Positions 7,741 to 16,431 of a stretch of DNA of 64,000 nucleotides are shown here, in pieces (position 1 is the stretch's first letter; every line of letters starts with the position of its first letter). Location of the stretch: assembly GCA_958448555.1 (NCBI GenBank), contig CAUDEL010000001.1, forward strand, positions 53,342-117,341, read 5' to 3'. The translations under genes and the position numbers were made by a program. This DNA is from Limiplasma sp958448555 (GTDB lineage: Bacteria > Bacillota > Clostridia > Christensenellales > Aristaeellaceae). The notes below the pieces were generated by a model, which searched no databases, was not told the DNA's origin, and saw only the letters and a program-made list of their open reading frames with translations.

Positions 7741-8574
7741 ATGGATCACAGCGTTCAAAAGACCACTCCCTACAGGATTGTCAGCATCCTCCTGCTGATC
7801 GTGCTGGCCGTGCTCATGATCTTCCCGCTGTACTGGATCATCACCGGCTCGTTCAAGGACGCGCGCACCATCAACAGCGCCACGCCGGTGTGGTTCCCCG
7901 TAAACCCCACGCCGGACAACTATGCGCGCCTGTTTGAGCGCCCGGCCGGCATCTGGATGTTCAACACCGTGTTCATGTGCGTCATGAGCATGCTTCTGAC
8001 CTGCGGCGCGGCCGCGATGGGCGGGTATGCGCTGGCCAAGAAGCGCTTCACGGGCCGGGTGGTGCTCTTCAGCGTCTTTGTGTGCGCCATGGCGCTTCCC
8101 AAGCAGGTCATTTTGATTCCGCTGCTCAAGGAAATGGCGTTTCTTGGCCTGCACAACACCCTCTGGGCGGTCATCTTCCCCACGGTGGGCTGGCCCTTCG
8201 GCGTGTTCCTGATGAAGCAGTTTTCCGAAAACATCCCCGGCGAAATGCTGGAGGCGGCGCGCATTGACGGCGCGGGCGAGGCGAGGACCTTTGTCAACAT
8301 CGTCTTTCCCATGATTAAGCCCGGCGTGGGCGCGCTGGCCATCTTCACCTTCATCACCGCCTGGAACGACTACTTCCTCCAGCTCATCATGCTCAACGAC
8401 ATGGACGTGCTGACCATCTCCCTGGGCATCGCCAAGCTGCAAAGCGAGCTGAGCACCGATTACGGCCTGATTATGGCCGGCGCGGCGCTGGGCAGCGTGC
8501 CAATCATTCTGATTTTCCTGATGTTCCAGAAGTTCTTTACCCGCGGCATCACCATGGGCGCGGTAAAGGGCTGA
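7741..8574 (+). CDS. ABC sugar permease, MalG type
   Basis: 277 residues with about six membrane helices and an EAA loop EAARIDGAGEARTFVNIVFP at about residues 170-190, followed by the conserved F-x-x-x-WNDYF segment. It is the second permease of the carbohydrate transporter. The ribosome site GGGAGGAAG is seven bases before the ATG. It pairs with the preceding MalF-type protein to form the translocation pore. Confidence 0.93.
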   Translation: MDHSVQKTTPYRIVSILLLIVLAVLMIFPLYWIITGSFKDARTINSATPVWFPVNPTPDNYARLFERPAGIWMFNTVFMCVMSMLLTCGAAAMGGYALAKKRFTGRVVLFSVFVCAMALPKQVILIPLLKEMAFLGLHNTLWAVIFPTVGWPFGVFLMKQFSENIPGEMLEAARIDGAGEARTFVNIVFPMIKPGVGALAIFTFITAWNDYFLQLIMLNDMDVLTISLGIAKLQSELSTDYGLIMAGAALGSVPIILIFLMFQKFFTRGITMGAVKG

Positions 8575-8598
8575 TACCGGCAAAGGGGGCAACAAGCC

Positions 8599-9513
8599 AT
8601 GAACATTGAAAGATACCGGGGCGTCATCCCCGCCTTCTACGCCTGCTACGACGAGGCGGGACAGGTGAGCGCCGAGCGCACGCGCGCGCTGGCGCGGCAT
8701 CTGGTCAACAAGGGCGTCAAGGGGCTGTATGTGGGCGGCTCCTCGGGAGAATGTATCTACCTGGAAAAAGAGGAGCGCATGGCCATCCTCGAGGCCGTCA
8801 TGGCCGAGGTGAAGGGCGAATGTACGATCATCGCGCACGTGGCCTGCAACAACACCCACGAAAGCTGCCAGCTCGCCGCCCACGCCGAGAGCCTGGGCGT
8901 GGATGCCATCGCCAGCATCCCGCCCATCTACTTCCATCTCCCCGACCATGCCATCGCGGCCTACTGGAACGCCATCTCCGACGCCGCGCCGCATACGGAC
9001 TTCATCATCTACAACATCCCCCAGCTGGCGGGGGTGGCGCTGAGCGTGCCGCTGCTGCGTGAGATGCGCAAAAACCCGCGCGTGATCGGCGTCAAGAATT
9101 CCTCCATGCCCACGCAGGACATCCAGATTTTCAAAGCCGAGGGCGGGGAGAACTTCGTGGTCTTCAACGGCCCGGACGAGCAGTTCGTGGCGGGCCGCGC
9201 CATCGGCGCCGACGGTGGCATCGGCGGCACCTACGCGGTGATGCCCGAGCTGTTTCTGGCCATGGACCGGCTGATCCGCGAAGGCAGGCTGGAGGAGGCC
9301 CGCAAGGCGCAGTACGCGGCCAACGACATCATCGCCCAGCTATGCGCCTGCCGTGGCAACCTCTACGCCGTGATGAAAAAGGTGCTGGAGAAGCGCGAGG
9401 GCCTGCTGCTGGGCAGCGTGCGCGCGCCGCTCCCCCCCGTTTCGGACGCGGACCTGCCGCAGATTGAAAAATGCGCCGCCATGATCGGCGACGCGGTGCA
9501 GAGGCTCGCTTAA
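8599..9513 (+). CDS. NanA-like N-acetylneuraminate lyase (DapA superfamily)
   Basis: 304 residues, a TIM-barrel class I aldolase. Key residues sit exactly as in NanA: the GGSSGE carboxylate-binding loop at 47-51, Tyr138 in IIYNIP, the Schiff-base Lys166 in GVKNSS, and the GADGGIGGTYAVMPE segment. The IAHVACNNTHES run after the binding loop favours sialic acid lyase over dihydrodipicolinate synthase. It would split N-acetylneuraminate to pyruvate and N-acetylmannosamine, which the AGE epimerase could convert to N-acetylglucosamine. It is last in the transporter operon, ahead of a terminator that has been split by a repeat. The exact sialic acid variant or an alternative keto-acid substrate cannot be told. 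Confidence 0.85.
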   Translation: MNIERYRGVIPAFYACYDEAGQVSAERTRALARHLVNKGVKGLYVGGSSGECIYLEKEERMAILEAVMAEVKGECTIIAHVACNNTHESCQLAAHAESLGVDAIASIPPIYFHLPDHAIAAYWNAISDAAPHTDFIIYNIPQLAGVALSVPLLREMRKNPRVIGVKNSSMPTQDIQIFKAEGGENFVVFNGPDEQFVAGRAIGADGGIGGTYAVMPELFLAMDRLIREGRLEEARKAQYAANDIIAQLCACRGNLYAVMKKVLEKREGLLLGSVRAPLPPVSDADLPQIEKCAAMIGDAVQRLA

Positions 9514-9577
9514 AGCGCCCGATGGCGCCCTGAAACGGATTCCCCTCAGGCCGTTGACCAAGCCAGGTCAACGGCCT

Positions 9578-9749
9578 CAGACTGCTGACAAACACTTTCC
9601 GGGAGGTTTGGAGGGCCCGCAGGCCCTCCAAAGTGGATTCGTATCGCCCGGCTTTGCCGGGCGGGCGGGGAGTTTGCGCCCCTGGGCGCAAACATTTCTT
9701 AAGCATCTGGCGAAAAAGGCCACCGCAGGCGGACTTTTTCGACAACCTG
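9578..9749 (+). repeat. Terminator-associated repeat, copy 1
   Basis: About 172 bases starting GACTGCTGACAAAC and ending TTTTTCGACAACCTG. It contains three internal stem-loops: one around AGGGCCCGCAGGCCCT, one around GCCCGGCTTTGCCGGGC and one around TTTGCGCCCCTGGGCGCAAA. It is flanked on both sides by an identical 30-bp palindrome (9548-9577 and 9750-9779, arms AGGCCGTTGACC / GGTCAACGGCCT), which is the terminator stem of the nanA-like operon. Only the right copy retains the T run. A nearly identical repeat lies at 16869-17042. No coding frame. Confidence 0.85.
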
Positions 9750-9784
9750 AGGCCGTTGACCAAGCCAGGTCAACGGCCTTTTTG
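9750..9784 (+). terminator. Rho-independent terminator of the nanA-like operon
   Basis: Twelve-base stem AGGCCGTTGACC / GGTCAACGGCCT with a short loop, then five T on the plus strand. An exact second copy of the stem without the T run lies at 9548-9577, on the other side of the repeat. Confidence 0.8.
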
Positions 9785-9813
9785 GTGATGCGGGGCCCGG
9801 GGAAAACGCGGCG

Positions 9814-12800
9814 TCAGCGCCCCGTGCGGCCGCCGCGCTTTCTCAACCCGGCCAGAAGCGCCGCGCAGCACAGGCTGAGCGCCATCAGCACAAGCCACAG
9901 CCCCGTATGGCTGTCATCGCCCGTCTTGGGCGGAAGGACGACCCTGCGGTTGACAAAGCGCGCCGTCGCCGTGCCGTCCGGCTCGATTAAGCCCTCCGCG
10001 CCCTCCGAGGAAACCGTGTATGCTTCGTTTGCTTCCTCCTGCACAAGGTAGCCCACGCCCGCGGGCAACCCGCTCGCCGTTACGGTCTCGCCGTGCCGAA
10101 GGGTAAACTCCGCCACGCCGGAACGGAAGGTCATTTCGCCGAATCGCCCGTCCACCGCGCGATCGCTCAGGATAACGGTAAAGCCAAAGGCCGTCTTGGA
10201 CGACAGGTTGCTTCCGCTCACGGTCTTGCTTACGCTCAGGTTCCCCCGCGGGATGCTCTTCATGTTCGTAAACGCCGCCGTGGCGGTCCCCTCGGCCGGA
10301 ATCCGACCACTGGCGCCGGTGGCCCGGGTGGTATAGCCATCCTGACTGGCTTCGGTCTCGCTCACGAAATAGTCAATCCCCGCGGGCAGGCCCGTGGCGG
10401 TCATGGCCTGGTTATGCTTTAGGGTGAACGTCGCCTTGCCGCCTGTGAAGATCATGCCGCCGTAGTCGCCGCTGATGCCCGTATCGCCGAGCGTGACGGT
10501 GAAGTTCCATTCCCTGTCGGTTTCGCCCGCGTTCCCGGCGACCGTCTTTGTTACGGTTAGGCCGCCATATACGTTTTTGGTATTGGTGAACGCCGCCGTG
10601 TCGGTCGCATTGGCTTGGATTTTACCGAGGATGGTGCCTCCGTCTGGCGTGGTGACATAGCCGTCCTTACCGGCTTCTGTCTCGGTCACGGTGTAGGAAA
10701 TCCCCGCGGGCAGACCCGTGGCGACCTTTTGCTCGCCGTGCTTCAAGGTGAACGTCGCAATGCCGCCTGTGAAGCTCATGCCGCCGTAGTTACCGCTGAT
10801 GCCCTTGTCGCCGAGCGTGACGGTAAAATTCCATTTCCTGCCGGTTTCGCCCGCGTTCCCGGCGACCGTCTTTGTTACGGTCAGGCCGCCATATACGTTT
10901 TTGGTATTGGTGAACGCCGCCGTGGCGGTCGCATTGGCTTGGATTTCGCCGCGGATGGTGCCTCCGTCTGGCGCGGTGACATAGCCGTCCTCACCGGCTT
11001 CTGCCTCGGTCACGGTGTAGGAAATCCCCGCGGGCAGACCCGTGGCGGTCTTTTGCTCGCCGTGCTTCAGGGTGAACGTCGCCTTGCCGCCTGTGAAGCT
11101 CATGTCGCCGTAGATATCGCTGATGCTCGTATCGCCGAGCGTGACGGTGAAGTTCCATTTCCTGTCTTTATCGCCCGCGTTCCCGGCGACCGTCTTTGTT
11201 ACGGTCAGGTCGCCTCGGAGGATGGTTTTTGAATTGATAAACGATGCCGTGGCGTCTGCACCGGCTTTGATCTCACCGCTGGCAGCACCTCCGCCTGGCG
11301 TGGTGACATAGCCGTCCTCACCGGCTTCTGTCTCGGTCACGGTGTAGGTGGCATTGACAGGGATGCCTTCAATGGTAATTTTCTGTCCGTGTTTCAAGCG
11401 GATGGTCGCTTTTCCAGCGCTGTCAAACGTGAGCGTGTCATTTGGTGGCTGGTCGACGCCTTCGATGCTTTCACCCTTGTAGTCGAAGTCGCCGCTCAAG
11501 GCCGTTCCGTTCGCGTTCTTTAGCTCAATGGTGAATTCCCATGCCTTCTTTTTGTCTCCGTCCGCGCCCCCTACCGTTTTTTCTACGGTCAGACGCTGAT
11601 CGTTTTTGGTATTGGTAAACTCTGCCGTGGCGGTGTTATCGTCTTCGATCGTGCCGATGATGGTGCCGTCTGGCGCGGTGACATAGCCCTCCTTATTCGC
11701 TTCTGTCTCGGTCACGGTGTAGATGACATTGGCAGGGATGCCTTCAATGGTAATTTTCTGCCCATGCTTCAAGCGGATGGTCGCTTTTCCATCGCTGTCA
11801 AACGTGAGCGTGTCATTTGGTGGCTGGTCGACGCCTTCGATGCTTCCACCCTTCTTGTAGTGGAAGTCGCCGCTCAAGGCCGTTTCGTCCGCGTTCTTTA
11901 GCTCAATGGTGAATTCCCATTCCCTGCCGGTTTCGCCCGCGTTCCCGGCGACCGTCTTTTGGACGGCCAGATTGCCGACGATTGGATCGTTTTTCACCTT
12001 TACGGTCACGTCGCCGGTGAACAGGGCGGTCAGGTCGGTCAGGTTGGCGCCGGTCAGGTCGGTATGCGGGGTGCCGCTATGGCGGGTATGGAGCTTACAC
12101 TGCTCAACCAGCAACGCGGACCAGCCCGTGTCGGTTTCCTGCGCGGTGATTCCGGGGCCGCCGCTTGCCGCCAGCTTGACCGTGGTTTGATAAAGCCCGT
12201 CGCAGCGGTCTCCCGAATGATTGGCCGAATGGTCCAGGTGCATGCCAACCGGCGTGGTAGCGACGCTGGTTGGAGCGGTTCCGTACAGATACCATTGTGC
12301 ATCTCCCGGAGAGTTTTCTGTCACAGAATAGGCGGGATGATAGACAACGCCCTCTACGGGGGAGAAGGCGGGGTCATTGCCTGTGCTGCCTTCGATGATC
12401 TTCCGCCACTGGAAAACTTCATGGATCTCGGTTTGTGTGGTATAGAACTTGGCTACGATCTGGTTCAGGGTGGTGTCCACTGTGTCCTTGGAGGCAAACT
12501 GCGCCATGGAGTTTACCAGGCGGCCCACGCCCCGCTCCACGCTGATTCCGTCCTCCGCCGTTCCGGCGTTGGCGTATACGCCGGTGTCGTTGACGATGAC
12601 CTTGACTTGGGTCGCGTTTTTGGTGTAGCCATCGGGGGCGGCGGTTTCCACAAGGTAGTAGGTGCCGTTGGGAATGGCGGTGAAGGTTGCCACGCCATTG
12701 ACGGTAGTCCGCGTTCGCACGTCGGTAGCTGACGGGTTATATGTCCCGTCTGAGGCTGGACGCAGCTCAAAGATCGCGCTGCCGTCCGTAATCAGATCGC

Positions 12801-14760
12801 CGTTCTGATCCAGCTTCTGAACGGTCAGGTCGTTGCGGATATTGGGCACGTACAGGTTGACCGCCGCCATGCGGTTCATGGGAGACGTGATTTCAAACGT
12901 ATTTTCTTCGTTGATAGCCTGCGGGTCTTTCTGATCGGAAAAGTAATAAGCGATCCGATAACTGCCTTCCGCTACGCCGGCTTCCACGTATTTTTTGACG
13001 TCGCCGGGCAGCTCGTCGATCATGGCGGTATAGCTTCCGCTGCTGGAGAGCACGAAGCGGTAGAGATTCGCCTCTCGGATGCTTTTCCAGCTATCGTCCG
13101 CCGCTACGGTCCAGCCGGTAGCGGGGCTGCCGGAGATGGGGAGCCACTTCTCTCCCACCTTCTTGAAAACCACGGCGAACATAAGGTGGTCTTCGGGATC
13201 GAATTCGGCCGTTCTGCCTGCATATTCAATGTTTTCCTCGGTGGTGGCGGTCAGGCGGGCCACGGCATGAGCGCCGGTTTGCCAGTGATTTTTGGAGAGC
13301 AGGAACGGCGGCGAATCCGGCTGAGACTGATAGAAATACAATTCCAGATCGCCGCTGGATCGGTACCCGGGCGGCGAGCTGGTTTCCCGCAAAATCAGCG
13401 CGGTGGTTTCGTTTGTCAGGTCTTCTGGTTTCAGCTTGTCAATGAGCTTCTGAATGGTCAGCAGGTCATTGTCTTCATCCAGCAGGATGATGCGGCCCTC
13501 GGCATCGGTGGTTCCTTTGGCAAGAGGCTTGCCGGCATCGTAGCTGCCATCCCCCCGGGGCACCGCTTCGTAAAGTTCAAAGTCCCGATCGGGCAGGGGT
13601 TTGCCGTCCTGGTCGATTTTGTAGATATTGCTTTCAGGCACGTATACCAGATTGTATTTCAGCGACATGTTCGAGTCGACATTGCCGCGCTCCAGATAGA
13701 AAAAGTCCAGCGTGTGGTAGGTCTCGTCAGGAAGGGTATTGCCAAGATAGCCCAGAATCTGACCCAGCGTTCGACCCTGGGAAGCCCCATTGATTGTAAT
13801 CACGCCCGTTGCAAAGTTGATGGACAGGGATGCCATGTCATGAATACCGCCCAGATCGGCGACAAGCACGCCGTCAATGAAGACCCATACGTCGTCGTCT
13901 CCTGAGAATTCATATGTGATCGGGGTTTTTTCAGGGTCATCGTCATCTGTATACCCACCATTCTGCTGCACGAACCGGGTGGACATATGCAGGCCGAAGT
14001 AATGGTTGATGAGAGCGTTATCGGAGCGCAGGTCTGAATTGTAATATTCTGTTCCTTCAAAAAAACCACGACTGTCTGTCTGCACAGCATTGAAAGGGAA
14101 AAACTGACCGTCTGGCGATGAGCCCCCGGCTAAAACGCCCGGCCGGTCATACAGCCGGAAGTTGTTCGAATCGCCATGACTCGACGTTTGATAATAAACG
14201 GCGTAATTCTTCGTGCTGTCATAGGCATAGTAATCGTCCTCGTTGATTGACAGCAGGCCCTGCACATCTTTATAGACGGCCTTGCCATTATGCAGGCGGT
14301 CCGGGTCAAACAGATACGCCAGCGATTCGCCGCCCTGCCTGCCTTGCATGTAGTCCGTACCCGGCACGCCTTGGTTCAGCACAGGGTAGCCGTCGTAGCC
14401 CAATTCATTGGCCACGATACCTTTACGGGGGGATGGATCTTCTGATCCTGTCCACGTGTTCCAAAGCCCGTGCCTATATTGCTCATGATCCATGCCTTTG
14501 CCAAACAGCAGCGCATGGCCGTTGTTGATGCCCTGATTTTCGAAACCGTCGGATACCTCGTCATCCCGCTCTGTCTGCCCCGTCAGCCAGTAATCGAACA
14601 GATTGATGGTCGTGCCCAGCGGCGAGACGCCCACGAAGGTATACTTCTCATAGGCGGGGTCGCCGCTGGGAAGCTCACCCGCGGCCGCGACGGAAACGGG
14701 GAGCATGGCGGCCAGCAGCAGGGCCACGAGCAGACAAGCGCAGACTCGGTTCTTCAGCAT
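9814..14760 (-). CDS. Sortase-anchored, fibro-slime/SpaA-type surface adhesin
   Basis: 1648 residues. The start is placed at the ATG nine bases after AAGGAGG because it is followed by a clear signal peptide (MLKNRVCACLLVALLLAAML, cleavage near VAAA). Residues about 45-385 form a fibro-slime/PA14-like domain (GDDDVWVFIDGVLVADLGG). Two SpaA/Cna-B prealbumin-like domains follow (IYKIDQDGKPLPDRDFELYE near 400; LTVQKLDQNGDLITDG near 690). Six tandem beta modules of the DUF5979 type (each beginning L-T-V-x-K-T-V) end at about 1600. A sortase motif LPPKTG at 1609, a hydrophobic helix and RKRGG complete it. Cna-B domains often carry isopeptide bonds. It is expected to be a long cell-wall stalk that binds a host surface or another cell. 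Its promoter region is an invertible segment. Confidence 0.92.
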   Translation of the reverse strand: MLKNRVCACLLVALLLAAMLPVSVAAAGELPSGDPAYEKYTFVGVSPLGTTINLFDYWLTGQTERDDEVSDGFENQGINNGHALLFGKGMDHEQYRHGLWNTWTGSEDPSPRKGIVANELGYDGYPVLNQGVPGTDYMQGRQGGESLAYLFDPDRLHNGKAVYKDVQGLLSINEDDYYAYDSTKNYAVYYQTSSHGDSNNFRLYDRPGVLAGGSSPDGQFFPFNAVQTDSRGFFEGTEYYNSDLRSDNALINHYFGLHMSTRFVQQNGGYTDDDDPEKTPITYEFSGDDDVWVFIDGVLVADLGGIHDMASLSINFATGVITINGASQGRTLGQILGYLGNTLPDETYHTLDFFYLERGNVDSNMSLKYNLVYVPESNIYKIDQDGKPLPDRDFELYEAVPRGDGSYDAGKPLAKGTTDAEGRIILLDEDNDLLTIQKLIDKLKPEDLTNETTALILRETSSPPGYRSSGDLELYFYQSQPDSPPFLLSKNHWQTGAHAVARLTATTEENIEYAGRTAEFDPEDHLMFAVVFKKVGEKWLPISGSPATGWTVAADDSWKSIREANLYRFVLSSSGSYTAMIDELPGDVKKYVEAGVAEGSYRIAYYFSDQKDPQAINEENTFEITSPMNRMAAVNLYVPNIRNDLTVQKLDQNGDLITDGSAIFELRPASDGTYNPSATDVRTRTTVNGVATFTAIPNGTYYLVETAAPDGYTKNATQVKVIVNDTGVYANAGTAEDGISVERGVGRLVNSMAQFASKDTVDTTLNQIVAKFYTTQTEIHEVFQWRKIIEGSTGNDPAFSPVEGVVYHPAYSVTENSPGDAQWYLYGTAPTSVATTPVGMHLDHSANHSGDRCDGLYQTTVKLAASGGPGITAQETDTGWSALLVEQCKLHTRHSGTPHTDLTGANLTDLTALFTGDVTVKVKNDPIVGNLAVQKTVAGNAGETGREWEFTIELKNADETALSGDFHYKKGGSIEGVDQPPNDTLTFDSDGKATIRLKHGQKITIEGIPANVIYTVTETEANKEGYVTAPDGTIIGTIEDDNTATAEFTNTKNDQRLTVEKTVGGADGDKKKAWEFTIELKNANGTALSGDFDYKGESIEGVDQPPNDTLTFDSAGKATIRLKHGQKITIEGIPVNATYTVTETEAGEDGYVTTPGGGAASGEIKAGADATASFINSKTILRGDLTVTKTVAGNAGDKDRKWNFTVTLGDTSISDIYGDMSFTGGKATFTLKHGEQKTATGLPAGISYTVTEAEAGEDGYVTAPDGGTIRGEIQANATATAAFTNTKNVYGGLTVTKTVAGNAGETGRKWNFTVTLGDKGISGNYGGMSFTGGIATFTLKHGEQKVATGLPAGISYTVTETEAGKDGYVTTPDGGTILGKIQANATDTAAFTNTKNVYGGLTVTKTVAGNAGETDREWNFTVTLGDTGISGDYGGMIFTGGKATFTLKHNQAMTATGLPAGIDYFVSETEASQDGYTTRATGASGRIPAEGTATAAFTNMKSIPRGNLSVSKTVSGSNLSSKTAFGFTVILSDRAVDGRFGEMTFRSGVAEFTLRHGETVTASGLPAGVGYLVQEEANEAYTVSSEGAEGLIEPDGTATARFVNRRVVLPPKTGDDSHTGLWLVLMALSLCCAALLAGLRKRGGRTGR
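9945..11975 (-). repeat. Six tandem repeat modules inside the adhesin gene
   Basis: Six modules of about 105-125 codons, each with KTVAGNAG-like start, a KHGQ/KHGE turn, an YTVTETEA segment and an AFTNTKN-like end. The third, fourth and fifth are close copies at DNA level, while the last is the most diverged. Such repeats allow length change by recombination and hinder short-read assembly. Confidence 0.85.
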
Positions 14761-14868
14761 TGGTATGGTCCTCCTTAAACAGCTTTCGGAGCGAACACCC
14801 GCGGCCCGGGTGCCTTGTGATCCTGGAATGGAGCGCGGCAGGGACCGAAATGCCATGCCACACCGGCC
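14761..14868 (-). promoter_or_regulatory. Untranslated leader between the inverted repeat and the adhesin start
   Basis: About 108 bases containing the AAGGAGG ribosome site and GC-rich sequence with no promoter-like hexamers. A transcript starting inside the invertible segment would have to cross it to reach the adhesin. Confidence 0.5.
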
Positions 14869-15274
14869 CGGAATCAATATTCCGTGACGTTATTTAAACG
14901 GAGTATCACATCATTATATTTAAACAGGTTAAACTGCTGTTGAACCAATATTGTTCACTCAAGCAACCCTGACCGAGGGACGTTAAGGCTCTCAACTCCT
15001 CAAAACAAATTGCAATTCGGTGATTTTCAAGCGTTTCAACGAAAAGCAGCCGTTGCGGACAAAACTGTACGGCAAGCAGGAGTTCTTTTTTTTTCACATC
15101 CGTATGGACGCGATACACCCGGCAAAAACGCAGAGCTTTGTTCAGTTCGGACTTTTCAAATCCAAAAACAGGAAAAAAAGCTTGAATTTCTAGCAAAAGC
15201 GGGTTATAATTGGGTCGGATTTTTATCGTATAAAACGACTTGTCTTGGGGAAAAGGGACGGAATATTGATTCCG
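14869..15274. promoter_or_regulatory. Invertible promoter segment bounded by 17-bp inverted repeats
   Basis: CGGAATCAATATTCCGT at 14869-14885 recurs as its exact reverse complement at 15258-15274. Between them are 372 AT-rich bases without a gene. Each repeat is itself built as two opposed half-sites (CGGAAT and ATTCCG) around an asymmetric CAAT, as expected for a tyrosine-recombinase core. The right repeat is one base away from the stop of a tyrosine recombinase gene, and the left repeat lies 108 bases ahead of the adhesin. A consensus promoter inside points right, away from the adhesin, so this orientation looks OFF. Inversion would turn it toward the adhesin. Confidence 0.88.
15182..15210 (+). 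promoter_or_regulatory. Consensus promoter inside the invertible segment
   Basis: TTGAAT, 17 bases, TATAAT. It is the best promoter in the segment and in the present orientation fires to the right, into the 3' end of the opposing tyrosine recombinase gene. On the minus strand a lone TATAAT at 14913-14918 has no recognisable -35. Confidence 0.75.
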
Positions 15275-15275
15275 T

Positions 15276-16118
15276 CTATACCACCAGCCCCAGCTGTTCC
15301 AGCCGCCGCCGATGCTCCGCGCCGGATGTCATCAGGTACAGCCGGGTGGTCTCGATGGAAGAGTGCCCCAGCACGTCGGCAAGCTGCACGATGTCCCGGC
15401 ACGACCTGTAAAACACCGTCGCGAACAGGCGGCGCAGGTTGTGGGGAAACACCTTGGACGGCCGAACCCCCGCACGCACGCACAGCCCCTTTAGCTCCGC
15501 CCAGATCTGATGGCGGCTGATCTCCCTGCCGCTGCGCGTGCGGAAGACCGCACCCGAGGAGATGTCCCGCGCCTGCGCGTACCGCAGCAGCTTGCGGCAC
15601 AGCTTGCCGGAAAGCAAAATCACACGGATCTTGCCCTTGAGCGCGATTTCCGCGCAGCCGCGCCGCGCCGCCTCCACCGTGATATAGCGCGCTTCGCTGA
15701 CGCGCATGCCGGTTGCCGCGAGCGTTTCCATCAACAGGCAAAGCCGCTCCCGGCCCAAAGCGCAGGCCGCCGTATACAGGCGGTGATACTCGCCGCGCGT
15801 CAGCTCCCGGCTCGCCTCCCGAAACAGCCTGCGCTGTACCCGCAGGAACCTCACCCGGCACCCGTCCCAGCCCAGAAAGCGGAACAGGCCGTTCATGGCC
15901 GCCAGCATGGCATTGATGGAAGCCGGCGCATAGCCCTCCGCCGTCAGGCTGGCTTTCCATTGGGCCGCCAGTTCCCTGGTCACCTCCCGGCCGTGGAGCC
16001 AACATGCGAATGAAGACACCGCCCGTCGGTACTTATCTACCGTCTCGGGGCTTTTTTCTTCCTCGCGCATGGCATGGCAGTATGCCGCCAAACGCTCCGC
16101 CGTCAGTTCGTATCCCAT
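15276..16118 (-). CDS. Tyrosine recombinase, probable phase-variation invertase
   Basis: 280 residues, standard for a compact XerC/D-type recombinase. An N-terminal SAM-like core-binding domain spans about 1-100. The catalytic domain has Arg in ATGMRVSEAR, Lys in ALKGKIR, the H-x-x-R box HNLRRLFAT, His in LGHSS and the Tyr nucleophile in TTRLYL, so all residues are present. It stops one base from the right inverted repeat of the invertible segment and is transcribed toward it. Known invertases of this type (RecV in Clostridioides difficile, Fim recombinases) flip promoters of surface genes. Its job here is inferred to be flipping the adhesin promoter. A role in moving the 15.9-kb element is less likely, because that element has a serine integrase and serine-type att sites. 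Confidence 0.9.
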   Translation of the reverse strand: MGYELTAERLAAYCHAMREEEKSPETVDKYRRAVSSFACWLHGREVTRELAAQWKASLTAEGYAPASINAMLAAMNGLFRFLGWDGCRVRFLRVQRRLFREASRELTRGEYHRLYTAACALGRERLCLLMETLAATGMRVSEARYITVEAARRGCAEIALKGKIRVILLSGKLCRKLLRYAQARDISSGAVFRTRSGREISRHQIWAELKGLCVRAGVRPSKVFPHNLRRLFATVFYRSCRDIVQLADVLGHSSIETTRLYLMTSGAEHRRRLEQLGLVV

Positions 16119-16381
16119 GACGCTCTCCCTCTTTTCCCTCGTACATCGGCGTCCGTTCCCGTTTCGGCGCTTCCCCTGTCAAATCGGGACGGCGGCGGAG
16201 CGCAGGCATGGAAAGGACTTTTTCATAGTGACAGGACCCGGATGCCGAAGGGTTGTGCCGCCTCCTCGCCAAATCGCGGCTTCCTCCGCGATTCCCTGTA
16301 CGTTCTGGTCAAAATATCCGGGCGATAAGACATACATTCGCCATAAAAAATAACAAAACCTTCCTGCCCGGCGATTTGGAC

Positions 16382-16421
16382 AAAAAAAACGCGGGCCCGG
16401 CGGTCTCCTTTCGCCGGGCCC
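16382..16421 (-). terminator. Terminator at the right end of the element
   Basis: Ten-base stem GGGCCCGGCG / CGCCGGGCCC followed on the minus strand by eight T. It lies 11 bases after the stop codon that ends the truncated spoVT frame. In the excised circle this would be the recombinase's own terminator, which fits that stretch being the recombinase's natural 3' end. Confidence 0.85.
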
Positions 16422-16431
16422 GGCGGCGCCG

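Noticed and set aside
14913..14918. Leftward promoter for the adhesin in the present orientation
   Set aside because: TATAAT on the minus strand but no -35 at a workable distance. Kept only as a caveat to the OFF call.
15276..16118. Tyrosine recombinase as the integrase of the 15.9-kb element
   Set aside because: The element ends have the arms and short core of serine-integrase sites, and the tyrosine recombinase is adjacent to its own pair of 17-bp inverted repeats.
16393..16421. Another copy of the terminator-associated repeat
   Set aside because: Only a simple GC-rich terminator hairpin. It lacks the GACTGCTGACAAAC and TTTTTCGACAA ends.
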